64,000 nt of DNA from Akkermansiaceae bacterium (GCA_024233115.1 JACKQB010000005.1:434001-498000), one strand, 5' to 3'; shown: positions 10,136-19,805, counted from the first letter of the stretch. A program made the numbers and translations. Notes: generated from the sequence alone by a model not told the origin.

Positions 10136-10516
10136 ATGTCCGACGTATGGTATCAATGCGACCGCTGCACCGCCTGCTGCAAGTGGCCAGGTGATGTGCG
10201 TGTCGAGGATGACGAGATCGAAAAAATAGCCGCGTTTCTCGGCATGGAGACCCAGGCGTTTATTGATGAATTTACCCGTCTCCGTACCAACCGCTCGGGC
10301 CTCTCCCTGATTGAAAAGGAAAACCACGAGTGTAGCATGCTCGACGGCACCTCCTGCCGGATCAACCCGGTCAAACCCGAGCAATGCCGCGGTTTTCCTA
10401 ACAAATGGAACTTCCCTGGTTGGCAACAAGTCTGTCAGGCCAAAGCCATCCCCATGCAAAAGGCCAGGGAAATGGGTTTGGTGGACGGCATGAACGCTTG
10501 TTCCCAGCAGCACTAG
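10136..10516 (+). CDS. YkgJ-family cysteine-cluster protein
   Basis: A 126-residue cytoplasmic protein with eight cysteines: an N-terminal CDRCTACC (residues 8-15), then Cys in HECSML, TSCRI, EQCRGFP, and two near the C-terminus. This CxxCxxCC...C pattern is the YkgJ (CxxCxxCC) family, thought to bind a zinc ion or Fe-S cluster; its biochemical role is not established. It starts 45 bp after the amidase on the same strand, so cotranscription is possible but no functional link is apparent. Confidence 0.85.
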   Translation: MSDVWYQCDRCTACCKWPGDVRVEDDEIEKIAAFLGMETQAFIDEFTRLRTNRSGLSLIEKENHECSMLDGTSCRINPVKPEQCRGFPNKWNFPGWQQVCQAKAIPMQKAREMGLVDGMNACSQQH

Positions 10517-10578
10517 CACTAGGCGCACGTTGGAATGATGCCGATTTTGTTACGCGATCGTTTGTTGAGCCCTTACGC

Positions 10579-11673
10579 TCAGCCCAGGGCATCCTTGCGC
10601 AGGCTTCTCATCGAATAGAGCCGCGTTTCCTTTTTCCGCCATCCGACGCCCCGTATCGGCCGGGCTCCGTCCTTGCGGGTTCCGCTGAACCACTCCCTCG
10701 CCTGGGCAAAGGCTTCGTTGACAAAGCTTTTACTCCCGAAGGTCACGCCGTCGCTCAGATGCCGGACCTTGCAGCGCAGCGTCTCGCCCAGCGTCAGCTT
10801 GCCGCCCCCGGCCAACACGCGTTCCACCTGTTTGCGTTTAAACCCCTTGCGCACCCGCTTGTGCCCGGTGCCTGTTTCCCTCTGATCGGTAAACACCTCC
10901 TCACCATCGGAGAACAGCATCACGCGATACATCCCAGCCACTTCGCCATGCCAATCAGGAAGCCCCACCCCGGTGTCGTCGCGCTGCTGCTGGGACGCCG
11001 TGTGTTTTTGCATCACCCGGCACAATCCGGCGCGCGCCTTGCCGTTGTTTTCCGACCCGACGGCCTCGCCGTAGGAACACCACTTGTAGTCCCCGGGTTC
11101 CTCCACCATGCCGGCCCTGACCGGGTTCAGATCGATGTAGGCCGCCATCACCCGGGCGGCATACCCGCTCTCCACCAGCACACTCTTGAACCGCCCCTCC
11201 CACAAGGTTCCCCTGCGTCCGTGATGGCCGTTGAACCACTGGGTGAAGCGTTGTTTCAGCCCCTTCATAAAGAAGGATAGATCGTGCATCCGGCGTGTGT
11301 ATTTCTCCTTGAGCTCCTCGGCGGCCTTGTCCGAGCCCCCTTCGCGGAGGAGCTCCAGCATCTGCCTCACATCCAGGTAATACGCCCTTGAGTAGAGCTT
11401 TTTTATTTTCACAAGGAACAGCTCGTCGGACATCGAAACAGCGGCATCCCTCACCTTCGGAGGGACCTCGACAAGGACATGGAAATGGTTGCCCATCACG
11501 CAATAGGCAAGCACCTGAACCCCGCAGAACTCCTCGTATGCACGCATCATTTTTACAAACACCTCCTTTTCCCTGGGGCCGAACTTGAAGTCCCGGTCCA
11601 CGACGCGGGAAACGCAGTGGTAAAGGCAGGGGGAGGTCTCGGCCGACGGCGGAATGAAGCGTTTCTGTCTCAT
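10579..11673 (-). CDS. REP-associated tyrosine transposase (RAYT), family 1
   Basis: A 364-residue Y1 transposase of the IS200-like superfamily. The HUH metal-binding motif is GNHFHVLVEVP with His63 and His65; downstream is LWEGRFKSVLVE and then the conserved GYAARVMAAYIDLNPVRAGMV block with a candidate catalytic tyrosine. A C-terminal extension of about 130 residues is basic. RAYTs are single-copy domesticated nucleases that process REP hairpins. No terminal inverted repeats or target duplication are visible at either end, as expected for a RAYT rather than an insertion sequence. It differs clearly from the second RAYT at 22600. The upstream region (11674-11740) carries AATAAGACCTGTCCCC, possibly its recognition or promoter sequence. 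Confidence 0.85.
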   Translation of the reverse strand: MRQKRFIPPSAETSPCLYHCVSRVVDRDFKFGPREKEVFVKMMRAYEEFCGVQVLAYCVMGNHFHVLVEVPPKVRDAAVSMSDELFLVKIKKLYSRAYYLDVRQMLELLREGGSDKAAEELKEKYTRRMHDLSFFMKGLKQRFTQWFNGHHGRRGTLWEGRFKSVLVESGYAARVMAAYIDLNPVRAGMVEEPGDYKWCSYGEAVGSENNGKARAGLCRVMQKHTASQQQRDDTGVGLPDWHGEVAGMYRVMLFSDGEEVFTDQRETGTGHKRVRKGFKRKQVERVLAGGGKLTLGETLRCKVRHLSDGVTFGSKSFVNEAFAQAREWFSGTRKDGARPIRGVGWRKKETRLYSMRSLRKDALG

Positions 11674-11983
11674 GGCGAAGAGATATTGGCAAACAACAGG
11701 GTTAAGTCAACTTTTCTTTATATGGGGACAGGTCTTATTTGTAGGTTTTGAGCGGTGCTTGTAACGAAGCCCTGCGATCGGCGTTGTGGGTTCCGTGTTT
11801 GACCCAGTCAGTCTCGGGGGCCCGATGCTGCATCCTGATTGATGCCGTCCCGGATGGGTGCTTTATCACGTCTTGTTTTCAAATCACAGATGCTGGGTGT
11901 TTTGATGAGCTTGGGCATGGCGGCTGGGGTTTGGGCCAGAGAGAAGCCCGGAGCATGACGATCGGGCTTGCTCTTGGAGGGGT
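11674..11983. other. Intergenic region between the RAYT and pabB
   Basis: No convincing gene. A short stem AAGCCCG (11944-11950) / CGGGCTT (11963-11969) stands just before the earliest possible pabB start and GGAGG follows at 11976-11980. The remainder shows nothing recognisable. Confidence 0.4.
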
Positions 11984-13297
11984 TTGCCCTTTCATTCGGG
12001 TGTGGATCATTCACCCGGTCAAGCAGGCAGCGATGCGGCATCTTTCCCGGTGCCTGCACCCCGGCCCTTGGCATTGGCGCTGTCGCCTATGGAGGTGGCG
12101 TCGGGTTTACAGCATCTTCCGGGTTTGGTGTTTTTTGATACCTCGGGAAACATCCCGTCGCGCGGTCATGCACCGGTATCGATCATTGCGGCTCGTCCGG
12201 TAAAAATCCTCCAGGGCCAGATCCATGATCGTGGTGATGTGGACCGCTTGCGTGAAGCCCTGGGCGAGTGGGACGTGCACTCGCGTTCTCTTGGTTTTCC
12301 TGCGGGGGGTGCCTGTGGCTGGGTCGATTACGAAGGCACGTATTGTTTTGGAATATATCCGGAGATGTTGGTTTATCAGCACGATCGACAGCAGTGGTGG
12401 CAGTGTGGAGGACTGGCGGATGAGATTTCACCTGAGCCAGGCACTGGGGGGCTTCTTCAAATCGGCCCATTCGAGTCGTCGATGACCCAGCCCGAATATG
12501 AAGCCGGGGTGCGCAGGATTCACGATTACATCGCCGCCGGAGATATCTATCAGGTCAACCTGACCCAACGGTTCGCGGCTGAAGTATCGGGAGGTTCCCT
12601 TTTTTCCCTCTACCGTCATTTGCGGGAGGGTGCGCCAGCGCCGCTTGCGGCCTGGATGCGGCTTGAGGGGCGTGAAGTGCTGTCGTCCTCGCCGGAGACA
12701 TTTCTGCGGATCAGTGGCAGGGCGATTGAAACCCGGCCGATCAAGGGCACGCGCCCTCGTTTTGAGGATGGGGAAAGGGACCGGGCGTCGGCGCATGAGT
12801 TACTGACATCGGAAAAGGAGAATGCCGAGCTGATCATGATCACGGACCTGGAACGCAACGACCTGGGCCAGGTCTGCGAGTTTGGCAGTGTCCGGGTGGC
12901 GGATATGCTTACCCTGGAAAAACTCGAGCATGTGTATCATCTGGTATCGACGGTTACAGGGACCTTGCGCGAGGATGTGGATCACCTGGATGCCATGGCC
13001 GCGTGTTTTCCGGGTGGTAGTATCACGGGGGCACCCAAGAAGCGGGCGATGGAAATCATCGACGAGCTTGAGCCAGTGCCACGGGGTCTTTACACGGGAG
13101 CCATCGGCTACATCGGTTTTAATGGTGAAAGCCAGTTCAATATCCCCATCCGCACGCTGGTCAGGGATGGTGACAGCCTGCACTACCATGTTGGTGCCGG
13201 TATCGTTGCGGATTCCGATCCACCCGCCGAGTATCAGGAGACCCTGGATAAAGCCAAGGGCATCCGGCTCGCGATCGACCGCTTCCACGGGGCATAG
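11984..13297 (+). CDS. pabB: Aminodeoxychorismate synthase component I (PabB)
   Basis: A 437-residue chorismate-utilising enzyme that aminates chorismate to 4-amino-4-deoxychorismate for folate synthesis. The C-terminal chorismate-binding domain is complete: DIYQVNLTQRF, RPIKGTRPR with the lysine (Lys254) that marks PabB rather than TrpE (which has PIAGT), DLERNDLG, HLVSTV, FPGGSITGAPK and GIVADSDP. The N-terminal region is of normal length. The start is uncertain: the longest frame begins with TTG at 11984 close behind GGAGG; GTG 12002 or ATG 12092 are alternatives. It stands alone, without a pabA or pabC neighbour. Confidence 0.9.
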   Translation: MPFHSGVDHSPGQAGSDAASFPVPAPRPLALALSPMEVASGLQHLPGLVFFDTSGNIPSRGHAPVSIIAARPVKILQGQIHDRGDVDRLREALGEWDVHSRSLGFPAGGACGWVDYEGTYCFGIYPEMLVYQHDRQQWWQCGGLADEISPEPGTGGLLQIGPFESSMTQPEYEAGVRRIHDYIAAGDIYQVNLTQRFAAEVSGGSLFSLYRHLREGAPAPLAAWMRLEGREVLSSSPETFLRISGRAIETRPIKGTRPRFEDGERDRASAHELLTSEKENAELIMITDLERNDLGQVCEFGSVRVADMLTLEKLEHVYHLVSTVTGTLREDVDHLDAMAACFPGGSITGAPKKRAMEIIDELEPVPRGLYTGAIGYIGFNGESQFNIPIRTLVRDGDSLHYHVGAGIVADSDPPAEYQETLDKAKGIRLAIDRFHGA

Positions 13298-13454
13298 CCC
13301 GACAGCAACGGGTGTGGTTTTTCCGGGGGGCTACTCAGCGTTGAAGGGGTGGAAACCACATCTCCGAGTCCCTGAGCCGGCGCCGGGGTGTCACTTGTGC
13401 ATTGACGGATAGGTGCTACCACCTAGGGTGTGGAGGAACCACCTACTTTATCCT

Positions 13455-13685
13455 ATGAAAGCCACTCGTATCATCGTCGTAGCATTTTGCCTTGGTCTCC
13501 TGTCGTCGTGCGGACTTGTCAACAGTCTGCTCAAAATCCCCGTTGGCCTCCTCCGGGCCGTAGGTCGGACTGCGGGAGTGAGCGGTCTAACTGATGACGC
13601 GCCACAGCCCGTGACGGAAGGCGAGCAGAAAACAACCGGGACGATTGAGGATGCCGCGCAAAAGCGTCAGGCGGCCTCCGAATAA
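13455..13685 (+). CDS. Small lipoprotein of unknown function
   Basis: A 76-residue protein with a clear lipoprotein signal (MKATRIIVVAFCLGLLSSC, lipobox LSSC). The mature part is short and polar, with an amphipathic segment SLLKIPVGLLRAVGR and a Gln/Glu/Thr-rich tail. The ATG at 13455 is preferred over an in-frame upstream start at 13413 because it places the signal at the N-terminus. It is convergent with sod, separated by the sod terminator. Function unknown. Confidence 0.7.
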   Translation: MKATRIIVVAFCLGLLSSCGLVNSLLKIPVGLLRAVGRTAGVSGLTDDAPQPVTEGEQKTTGTIEDAAQKRQAASE

Positions 13686-13706
13686 GCATCATCATCCAGC
13701 GGGTAT

Positions 13707-13744
13707 AAAAAAACGTGGCCCGACAGATCACCTGCCGAGCCACG
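13707..13744 (-). terminator. Rho-independent terminator of sod
   Basis: On the minus strand CGTGGCTCGGCAG pairs with CTGTCGGGCCACG across a 5-nt loop and is followed by seven T residues. It lies 55 bp beyond the sod stop codon. It is the strongest simple terminator in the window. Confidence 0.9.
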
Positions 13745-13798
13745 CCTGGTTGATTATTTGATCCTGGAGTTAATCCTGGAGTGTAGTCGTCCAGGGGT

Positions 13799-14452
<654 letters not shown>

Positions 14453-14581
14453 AATTCTTTTTTGGGTTGTATGAGTTGTCATCCCGGTGACGTAGGACTA
14501 TTGATATCCCACGGGCGGATGACCACGGCACTATGCCGCAGCTATCCGTCACCGCAAGTAAAACTCTGTGTCAGCATTCCC

Positions 14582-16141
14582 ATGATGATTTCTCCCGAAC
14601 AACTACCTTTTGTCACCGCCGCCGCCGGCTTCCTTGTCGGTGTCCTCATTGCATGGCTCGTTTTTTCCACAAAAAACAAGGCCAGGGCGGGCGTGGACGC
14701 CGAAAAACTGAAGGCTGAACAACAGCGCAGTCAGGAAACAGCCCGGAATTTCCAGGCCTTGCAGGCCCGCTACGAAACACTGCATAACAGCGAACGCGAC
14801 CTGCGCCAGCGTCAGACCGAGCTCGAAGTCCGGCTCGAGGAGGAGAAAAAAGCCGCCGCCGAGAAGCAGGCACTGCTGGAAAAAGCCGAGCTGCGTCTGA
14901 CCGACACCTTCAAGGTGCTGTCGGCCGAGGCCCTGAGGTCGACCCAGGGCCAGTTTCTCTCGATGGCCAAAAACAGCCTGAAAGCGCAACAGCAGGAGGC
15001 GACCAACGAGATGGAAAAACGCAAAGTCGCCGTCGAGCAGCTGGTCAAGCCGATCTCGCAGACACTCGAAAAAGTCCAGGTCCAGATTTCCGAAACCGAA
15101 AAACTCCGCGAAGGCGACAAGCAGGCACTGAGGCAGCAGATCGTCCATATCACCGAGGCCAACCTCGGACTGCAGAAGGAAACCCGGAAACTTGTCAAGG
15201 CGCTGCGCCAGCCGACCGGTCGCGGCCAGTGGGGGGAAATGCAACTGCGCCGCGTCGTGGAAATGGCCGGTATGCAGGAGCACTGCGACTTTGAAACCCA
15301 GACCACCACCACCACCGACGAGGGTAGACGTCTCCGGCCCGACCTCATCGTCAAACTCCCTGGTGGCCAGCAGGTGGTGGTTGATTCCAAGGCACCGATG
15401 GATGCCTACCTGGATGCCATCGAAACCGATGATGACACCGTCCGCGCCGCCGCCCTGGCCCGGCACGCCGCCCAGGTCCGCACCCACATCCAGCAGCTTG
15501 GCAGTAAAAAATACCAACAACAATTCGAGACCACCCCGGAGTTTGTGGTCCTGTTTCTCCCGAGTGAGTCGTTTTTCTCCGCCGCCCTCAATGAGGACTC
15601 GGGATTGATTGAAAAGGGGGTCAACCAGAACGTCATCCTCGCCACACCCACCACCCTGATAGCCCTGCTGCGTGCTGTGGCCTTCGGCTGGCGACAAGAG
15701 GCGTTGGCACAAAATGCCCGGGAAATCTCCGCCATCGGTAAAACCCTCTACGAGCGTCTCGGCGTCTTTGCCTCGCACCTGACCAAAGTGGGTAAAAACC
15801 TGGAAACCACCGTGAAGAACTACAACAGTGCGGTCGGCTCCTTCGAGCGTTCCGTGATCCCCGGCGCAAGAAAATTCCCCGAGCTTGGCGCGGCCTCGGA
15901 AGACTCCAAGCTCAACGACGTCAACCCCGCCGAGGCCGTCCCACGCCAGTTGAACGCCGATTTACCAACTCCTGTCGAGCAGCCGATCCCCAGCGGTGGG
16001 GAATTCGCCATCACCCCGAGCGAAGGTTTCACCGCCCCCGCTGATGAGGACTTCGGCTTCGAAGGCTTCACCGGGCCGGAGCCGGAAAACAAACCCGACC
16101 CCGGCTCCGCGGCCAACGACCTGCGTTCGGCCTTCGAGTAG
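14582..16141 (+). CDS. rmuC: DNA recombination protein RmuC
   Basis: A 519-residue protein with an N-terminal membrane anchor (FVTAAAGFLVGVLIAWLVF), a long coiled coil (about residues 25-200, rich in Glu/Lys/Gln) and the RmuC domain with the restriction-endonuclease-like core GRGQWGEMQLRRVVEMAGM, RPDLIVKLPGG and VVVDSKAPM. The family limits inversions at short inverted repeats in E. coli. The C-terminal 90 residues are acidic and Pro-rich. ATG 14582 is chosen because the anchor then lies at the N-terminus. The TAG stop codon (16139-16141) is part of a REP element. That is notable given the family's link to inverted repeats, though probably coincidental. Confidence 0.9.
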   Translation: MMISPEQLPFVTAAAGFLVGVLIAWLVFSTKNKARAGVDAEKLKAEQQRSQETARNFQALQARYETLHNSERDLRQRQTELEVRLEEEKKAAAEKQALLEKAELRLTDTFKVLSAEALRSTQGQFLSMAKNSLKAQQQEATNEMEKRKVAVEQLVKPISQTLEKVQVQISETEKLREGDKQALRQQIVHITEANLGLQKETRKLVKALRQPTGRGQWGEMQLRRVVEMAGMQEHCDFETQTTTTTDEGRRLRPDLIVKLPGGQQVVVDSKAPMDAYLDAIETDDDTVRAAALARHAAQVRTHIQQLGSKKYQQQFETTPEFVVLFLPSESFFSAALNEDSGLIEKGVNQNVILATPTTLIALLRAVAFGWRQEALAQNAREISAIGKTLYERLGVFASHLTKVGKNLETTVKNYNSAVGSFERSVIPGARKFPELGAASEDSKLNDVNPAEAVPRQLNADLPTPVEQPIPSGGEFAITPSEGFTAPADEDFGFEGFTGPEPENKPDPGSAANDLRSAFE

Positions 16142-16167
16142 GACAGCTTTGCAAGCAGTCGACAACC
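16138..16167. repeat. REP family B, single arm, overlapping the rmuC stop codon
   Basis: GTAGGACAGCTTTGCAAGC plus degenerate AGTCGACAACC. Only the left half of the 70-bp element is present. The TAG of GTAGG is the rmuC stop codon. Confidence 0.75.
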
Positions 16168-16291
16168 TATGCAAAAAGCCAAATGTGCTGGCCGCTCACC
16201 CCAGCCACTTCTTCTGCGCCGTTTGTGTGGGGCAAGGCCAGCTGGTGGAAATAGCTGTAAAAAACGAGTACCCGCACACGTAGCCACGGGT

Positions 16292-18280
16292 ATGAAGATG
16301 AGGTATGTTGTTCCAGGTGTATTTTTATCCATATCCCTTGGCGCTGCATCACTGGATGCGGGTGATTTTAACCAGTGGATTGCGCAAGCCCGACAGCTCA
16401 AGGCCAAACCAGGCCAGGGGCCGGTGGTGGTCAACATCCCGCCTGGTCGCTACACACTGAGTGAACCTGTTTCACTGAGTCCCGACGACAGCGGCACGGC
16501 AGGGCGGCCCGTTGTTTTTAGAGTCACTGAGCCGGACAAGACGATGTTCAGCTCGGCCAAGGCGGTGCCCGCTATGAGGAAGGCTCCTGCGGGATACTGG
16601 ACTTGTGAATTGCCCGAGGGTTTTCAACTCGACCAGCTTTTTGTCGATGGTGTCCGTGCAGAACCAGCCCGGTTTCCCAAGCAGGGATTTATTTCCATGC
16701 AGGGTGTGCAGCAGAAGGTGGAAGTGCAGGGGAAGAACAAACGTTTCGCGGATAAGGCAACGCAGACGATCCAGCTCGATGACCAGGCGGCCGGACAATT
16801 ATCGGGTATCGATCTAACAAACGCCCGTATGTATGTGCTGCACAAGTGGGATTGCACCTTGCGTAATGGACTCGATTTTGACAGGGGTGAAAAATCCATC
16901 GTCACGCGTGGCGGGGGTATGAAGGACTGGAACAAGTGGGGAAAAGGGACACGCTTTTTCCTGCAGAATGTGGCGGGCGCGAAGCTGGAACCCGGGCACT
17001 GGATGCTGCACGGTCGCACCCTTCACTACGCGCCTCGACCAGGTGAGGTGCTCGGTAAAACGGAGCTGATGGCACCGCAGTTAGAAAAACTGCTGGTTAT
17101 CAAGGGAGCGCAGGACAAGCCCGTGCAGCACATTCGCTTCGAGGGGTTCCGGTGGATGCATTCGACCCTGAACTTGCCCAACGGAATGCCTCCGAACCAA
17201 GCGGCAAGCAGCATCGATGCCGCAGTGATGGTGGATCACGCGAGTGAGATCCATTTTTCCAACTGTAGTATCTCACAAGTAGGTCGTTACGGTCTGTGGT
17301 TCCGGGAAAACTGCCAGCGGTGTAGCGTCAGGAAATGCCTGGTTGAAGACCTTGGTGCCGGAGGTGTTAGGATCGGGGAAATGCACCCCCGCAGCAGCAC
17401 TCCAACGTCACACACCGTGGTCGATAACTGTATCATCCGCCGGGGTGGTCGATTGCTCCCCTGCGCGGTGGGGGTATGGATCGGCCAAAGCCCGGACAAC
17501 CGGGTCACCCACAACGAAATCAACGATTTCTATTACACGGGCGTATCCGTCGGATGGACCTGGGGGTATGGCAAAAGCCTGGCAACCAATAACAAGATCC
17601 TCTTTAACCACATCCACGATATCGGTCACGGGTTGCTCAGTGACATGGGGGCGGTTTACTGCCTGGGGACCAGCCCCGGCACCGAGGTTTCCAACAACGT
17701 GGTGCACGGGATCGAAAGCTACAGCTACGGCGGCTGGGGGCTTTATACCGACGAGGGCAGCACCGGAATCAAAATGGAGAACAACCTCGTGTATAACACC
17801 AAGTGTGGTGGGTTTCACCAGCACTACGGCAAGGAAAACATCATCAGGAACAACATCTTTGCCGACGGCACCCTCTATCAGGTGCAGGCGACCCGACCCG
17901 AGTCGCACCTGTCATTTGAGTTCAGCCGCAACATCATTTCCTTTTATCAAGGGACACTCTACGCCGGGCAGTTTATGAAGATCAAAAACCGGATCAACCA
18001 TAACCTGATCTGGTGTGCTGACCCGAAAAAAATCACTGATCCGAAAGGGCGTATGTTTGGTGGTGCCTCGTGGGCGACGTGGCGGAAAAGCGGCAGGGAT
18101 ACGGAAAGCGTGATTGGTGACCCGCAATTTGTCGATGCCACGCGCGGCGACTTCACCCCGCTGAACACTTCGCTACTCAAGAAGATCGGTTTCAAGCCAT
18201 TTGACTTCAGGCAAGCAGGTGTAAAAAAGGATGACCCGGCGTGGGTTGAAATGGCGGCGGAAGGCAGGCCAGCTTTGTAA
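16292..18280 (+). CDS. Secreted right-handed parallel beta-helix protein
   Basis: A 662-residue exported protein. ATG 16292 gives a good signal peptide (VVPGVFLSISLGAASLDAG). Residues from about 310 onward show repeated beta-helix rungs with polysaccharide-lyase/pectate-lyase-like signatures: HIRFEGFRW, VVDNCIIRRGG, NRVTHNEINDFYYTGVSVG, LFNHIHDIGHG, NNVVHGIE, IIRNNIFADG. Such proteins usually bind or cleave polysaccharides outside the cytoplasm, but no catalytic residues could be fixed, so the substrate is unknown. The last codons (encoding RPAL and the TAA stop) lie inside a REP element; a change of GCAAGC to GTAAGC in that element makes the stop. Confidence 0.8.
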   Translation: MKMRYVVPGVFLSISLGAASLDAGDFNQWIAQARQLKAKPGQGPVVVNIPPGRYTLSEPVSLSPDDSGTAGRPVVFRVTEPDKTMFSSAKAVPAMRKAPAGYWTCELPEGFQLDQLFVDGVRAEPARFPKQGFISMQGVQQKVEVQGKNKRFADKATQTIQLDDQAAGQLSGIDLTNARMYVLHKWDCTLRNGLDFDRGEKSIVTRGGGMKDWNKWGKGTRFFLQNVAGAKLEPGHWMLHGRTLHYAPRPGEVLGKTELMAPQLEKLLVIKGAQDKPVQHIRFEGFRWMHSTLNLPNGMPPNQAASSIDAAVMVDHASEIHFSNCSISQVGRYGLWFRENCQRCSVRKCLVEDLGAGGVRIGEMHPRSSTPTSHTVVDNCIIRRGGRLLPCAVGVWIGQSPDNRVTHNEINDFYYTGVSVGWTWGYGKSLATNNKILFNHIHDIGHGLLSDMGAVYCLGTSPGTEVSNNVVHGIESYSYGGWGLYTDEGSTGIKMENNLVYNTKCGGFHQHYGKENIIRNNIFADGTLYQVQATRPESHLSFEFSRNIISFYQGTLYAGQFMKIKNRINHNLIWCADPKKITDPKGRMFGGASWATWRKSGRDTESVIGDPQFVDATRGDFTPLNTSLLKKIGFKPFDFRQAGVKKDDPAWVEMAAEGRPAL

Positions 18281-18332
18281 GCTGTCGGCAACCCAGGCAC
18301 CCATCCTGCCGACAGCTTGAAAACTGTCCTAC
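18264..18332. repeat. REP family B, full palindrome, containing the stop codon of the beta-helix gene
   Basis: Arms GGCCAGCTTTGTAAGCTGTC and GACAGCTTGAAAACTGTCCT flank a loop GGCAACCCAGGCACCCATCC-TGCC. It has drifted relative to the copies at 55428 and 56505. It fills the space between the convergent beta-helix and EEP-hydrolase genes. Confidence 0.8.
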
Positions 18333-18347
18333 GTTGGAGCCCCGATA

Positions 18348-19202
18348 TCACCTTGGAGGTTTGAAAGGACTCCGCATCGTCAACACGACCGGATGATGGT
18401 CGGATGCCGCGTGGCCACCGTCGTCGTCATTCGATTGCACTTCCACCTTGGCCTTCTTGATCAAGGTGGAGGTGAAAATGTGATCGATGCGCAGTCCGGG
18501 TACGAGTCCCGCTTTCCATGAACTGAAGGTGAGGAACTGTTTTTTGCCTGGGTCTGTCAGTATGCCCGACCTGAGGAGGGTTTGGATCGCGGGGTTTTCC
18601 GTGTTGGAGTTAAAGTCGCCCATCAGGATAAACGGCTCACTGGCGTGGGTGCGGGCACGGATTTTTTTGAGGATGAGTCCGGCGGCGTGCACACGCGAGT
18701 TCTGGCTGCGGTGGTCCCAGTGGGTGTTGTAGACGTAGACCGCCTTGCCGTTTTTTCCAATCAACCTGGCCCACGTGCAGATGCGCGGGATGCCGTTGCC
18801 CCAGGTCCGACTGCTAACAACCTCCGGAGTATCCGAAAGCCAAAACGTGCCTTGCTCGCTCGGATCAAGTTTCCATAATTTCGTATCATAGAAAATAGGG
18901 GAGTATTCACCGCGCGTTTTACCATCGTCGCGCCCGACTCCGACATAGGCGTGGCCCGGCAAAGCTTTGTCGACGTCGAGGAGCTGATTGTGCACCACTT
19001 CCTGCAGTCCGATGATGCTGGCTTTGCTGTTTGCCAGGTAGTCGGTGACCGCGCTCTTACGCTGTTGCCAGTCGCGCACGCCCATGTCCCCACGTGCATC
19101 GTAGCGGATATTGTAAGTCAGAATTTTGACATCAATGTCATCAGCACGAAGGTCCGGCTGGATCAGGCAAATATACACGAGTGCGAAAAACAAGCGGAGC
19201 AT
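18348..19202 (-). CDS. Secreted endonuclease/exonuclease/phosphatase-family protein
   Basis: A 284-residue protein with a signal peptide (LRLFFALVYICLIQPDLRA) and a complete EEP fold: LTYNIRYD, the metal-binding Glu in GLQEVV, THWDHRS, MGDFNSN and the terminal ASDHHPVVL. This is the DNase I/sphingomyelinase-like phosphodiesterase superfamily. The secreted, single-domain form is widespread in Bacteroidota and PVC bacteria; substrate unknown. ATG 19202 is preferred to a TTG at 19220. It shares its 3' intergenic space with a REP element and its 5' side with the tRNA-Gly repeats. Confidence 0.88.
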   Translation of the reverse strand: MLRLFFALVYICLIQPDLRADDIDVKILTYNIRYDARGDMGVRDWQQRKSAVTDYLANSKASIIGLQEVVHNQLLDVDKALPGHAYVGVGRDDGKTRGEYSPIFYDTKLWKLDPSEQGTFWLSDTPEVVSSRTWGNGIPRICTWARLIGKNGKAVYVYNTHWDHRSQNSRVHAAGLILKKIRARTHASEPFILMGDFNSNTENPAIQTLLRSGILTDPGKKQFLTFSSWKAGLVPGLRIDHIFTSTLIKKAKVEVQSNDDDGGHAASDHHPVVLTMRSPFKPPR

Positions 19203-19241
19203 GTGTTGAATATGCCCCAAATTCAGGCCTGCAAAACAACA

Positions 19242-19707
19242 AAAAAGCCCGGATAACTAGTTGGAGTCATCCGGGCTTTAGGAAATTGGAGCGGGTGAAG
19301 AGATTGGCCTCGCCCACTCGGCCTGTGCCAGTTTGCGGGAATCCTCCTCCGGATTCCCGTTCTAAAAGAGCCGTGATCCACGGCACTGCGTTGTGCGCTC
19401 GAACTTCGTTCTCATCTCTTCACTTGTTGGTTTGTGGACACGAAAAAGCCCGGATCACTGTTGATGGTCATCCGGGCTTTAGGAAATTGGAGCGGGTGAA
19501 GAGATTGGCCTCGCCCACTCGGCCTGTGCCAGTTTGCGGGAATCCTCCTCCGGATTCCCGTTCTAAAAGAGCCGTGATCCACGGCACTGCGTTGTGCGCT
19601 CGAACTTCGTTCTCATCTCTTCACTTGTTGGTTTGTGGACACGAAAAAGCCCGGATCACTATTGATGGTCATCCGGGCTTTTAGAAATTGGAGCGGGTGA
19701 AGAGATT
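19242..19707 (-). repeat. 201-bp tandem repeats carrying the 3' end of tRNA-Gly and a terminator
   Basis: Two complete 201-bp units and a third that merges into the tRNA gene. Each holds the last 19 nt of the tRNA (plus-strand TGGAGCGGGTGAAGAGATT at 19287-19305, 19488-19506 and 19689-19707) followed on the minus strand by the stem AAGCCCGGAT/ATCCGGGCTT with a T-run. The spacers are almost identical and contain stems CGGGAATCC/GGATTCCCG and GCCGTG/CACGGC, plus GTGAAGAGAT/ATCTCTTCAC bounding the unit. The design resembles the distal repeats of E. coli tyrT. Confidence 0.9.
19642..19682 (-). terminator. Rho-independent terminator of tRNA-Gly (first of three copies)
   Basis: On the minus strand AAAGCCCGGATGACC pairs with the GATCCGGGCTTT side, followed by TTTTCG. 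Near-identical copies lie at 19441-19481 and 19241-19279. The outermost copy has a different loop sequence but the same stem. Confidence 0.85.
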
Positions 19708-19763
19708 CGAACTCTCGACATCGACCTTGGCAAGGTCGCGCTCTACCACTGAGCTACACCCGC
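19689..19763 (-). tRNA. tRNA-Gly (anticodon GCC)
   Basis: 75 nt with encoded CCA. The reverse complement folds as acceptor GCGGGTG/CACCCGC, D arm GCTC-AGTGGTA-GAGC, anticodon arm CGACC-TTGCCAA-GGTCG with anticodon GCC, and T arm closing on TTCGAAT. Discriminator base T. A promoter-like sequence lies 43 bp upstream. Confidence 0.97.
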
Positions 19764-19805
19764 ATTGAGTGTTGGGGCACTGACTGGTTGGTCGGTGCGG
19801 GGGCT

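Noticed and set aside
10579..11673. Insertion sequence IS200/IS605
   Set aside because: The protein is RAYT-like and no element ends or TnpB gene are seen.
11748..12203. 151-codon frame before pabB
   Set aside because: It overlaps the pabB N-terminus in another frame and has no recognisable features.
14603..15778. 391-codon minus-strand open frame inside rmuC
   Set aside because: Antisense shadow of a well-supported gene.
19181..19684. 167-codon open frame across the tRNA-Gly repeats
   Set aside because: Its repeated protein sequence simply follows the 201-bp DNA repeat and includes tRNA and terminator sequence.
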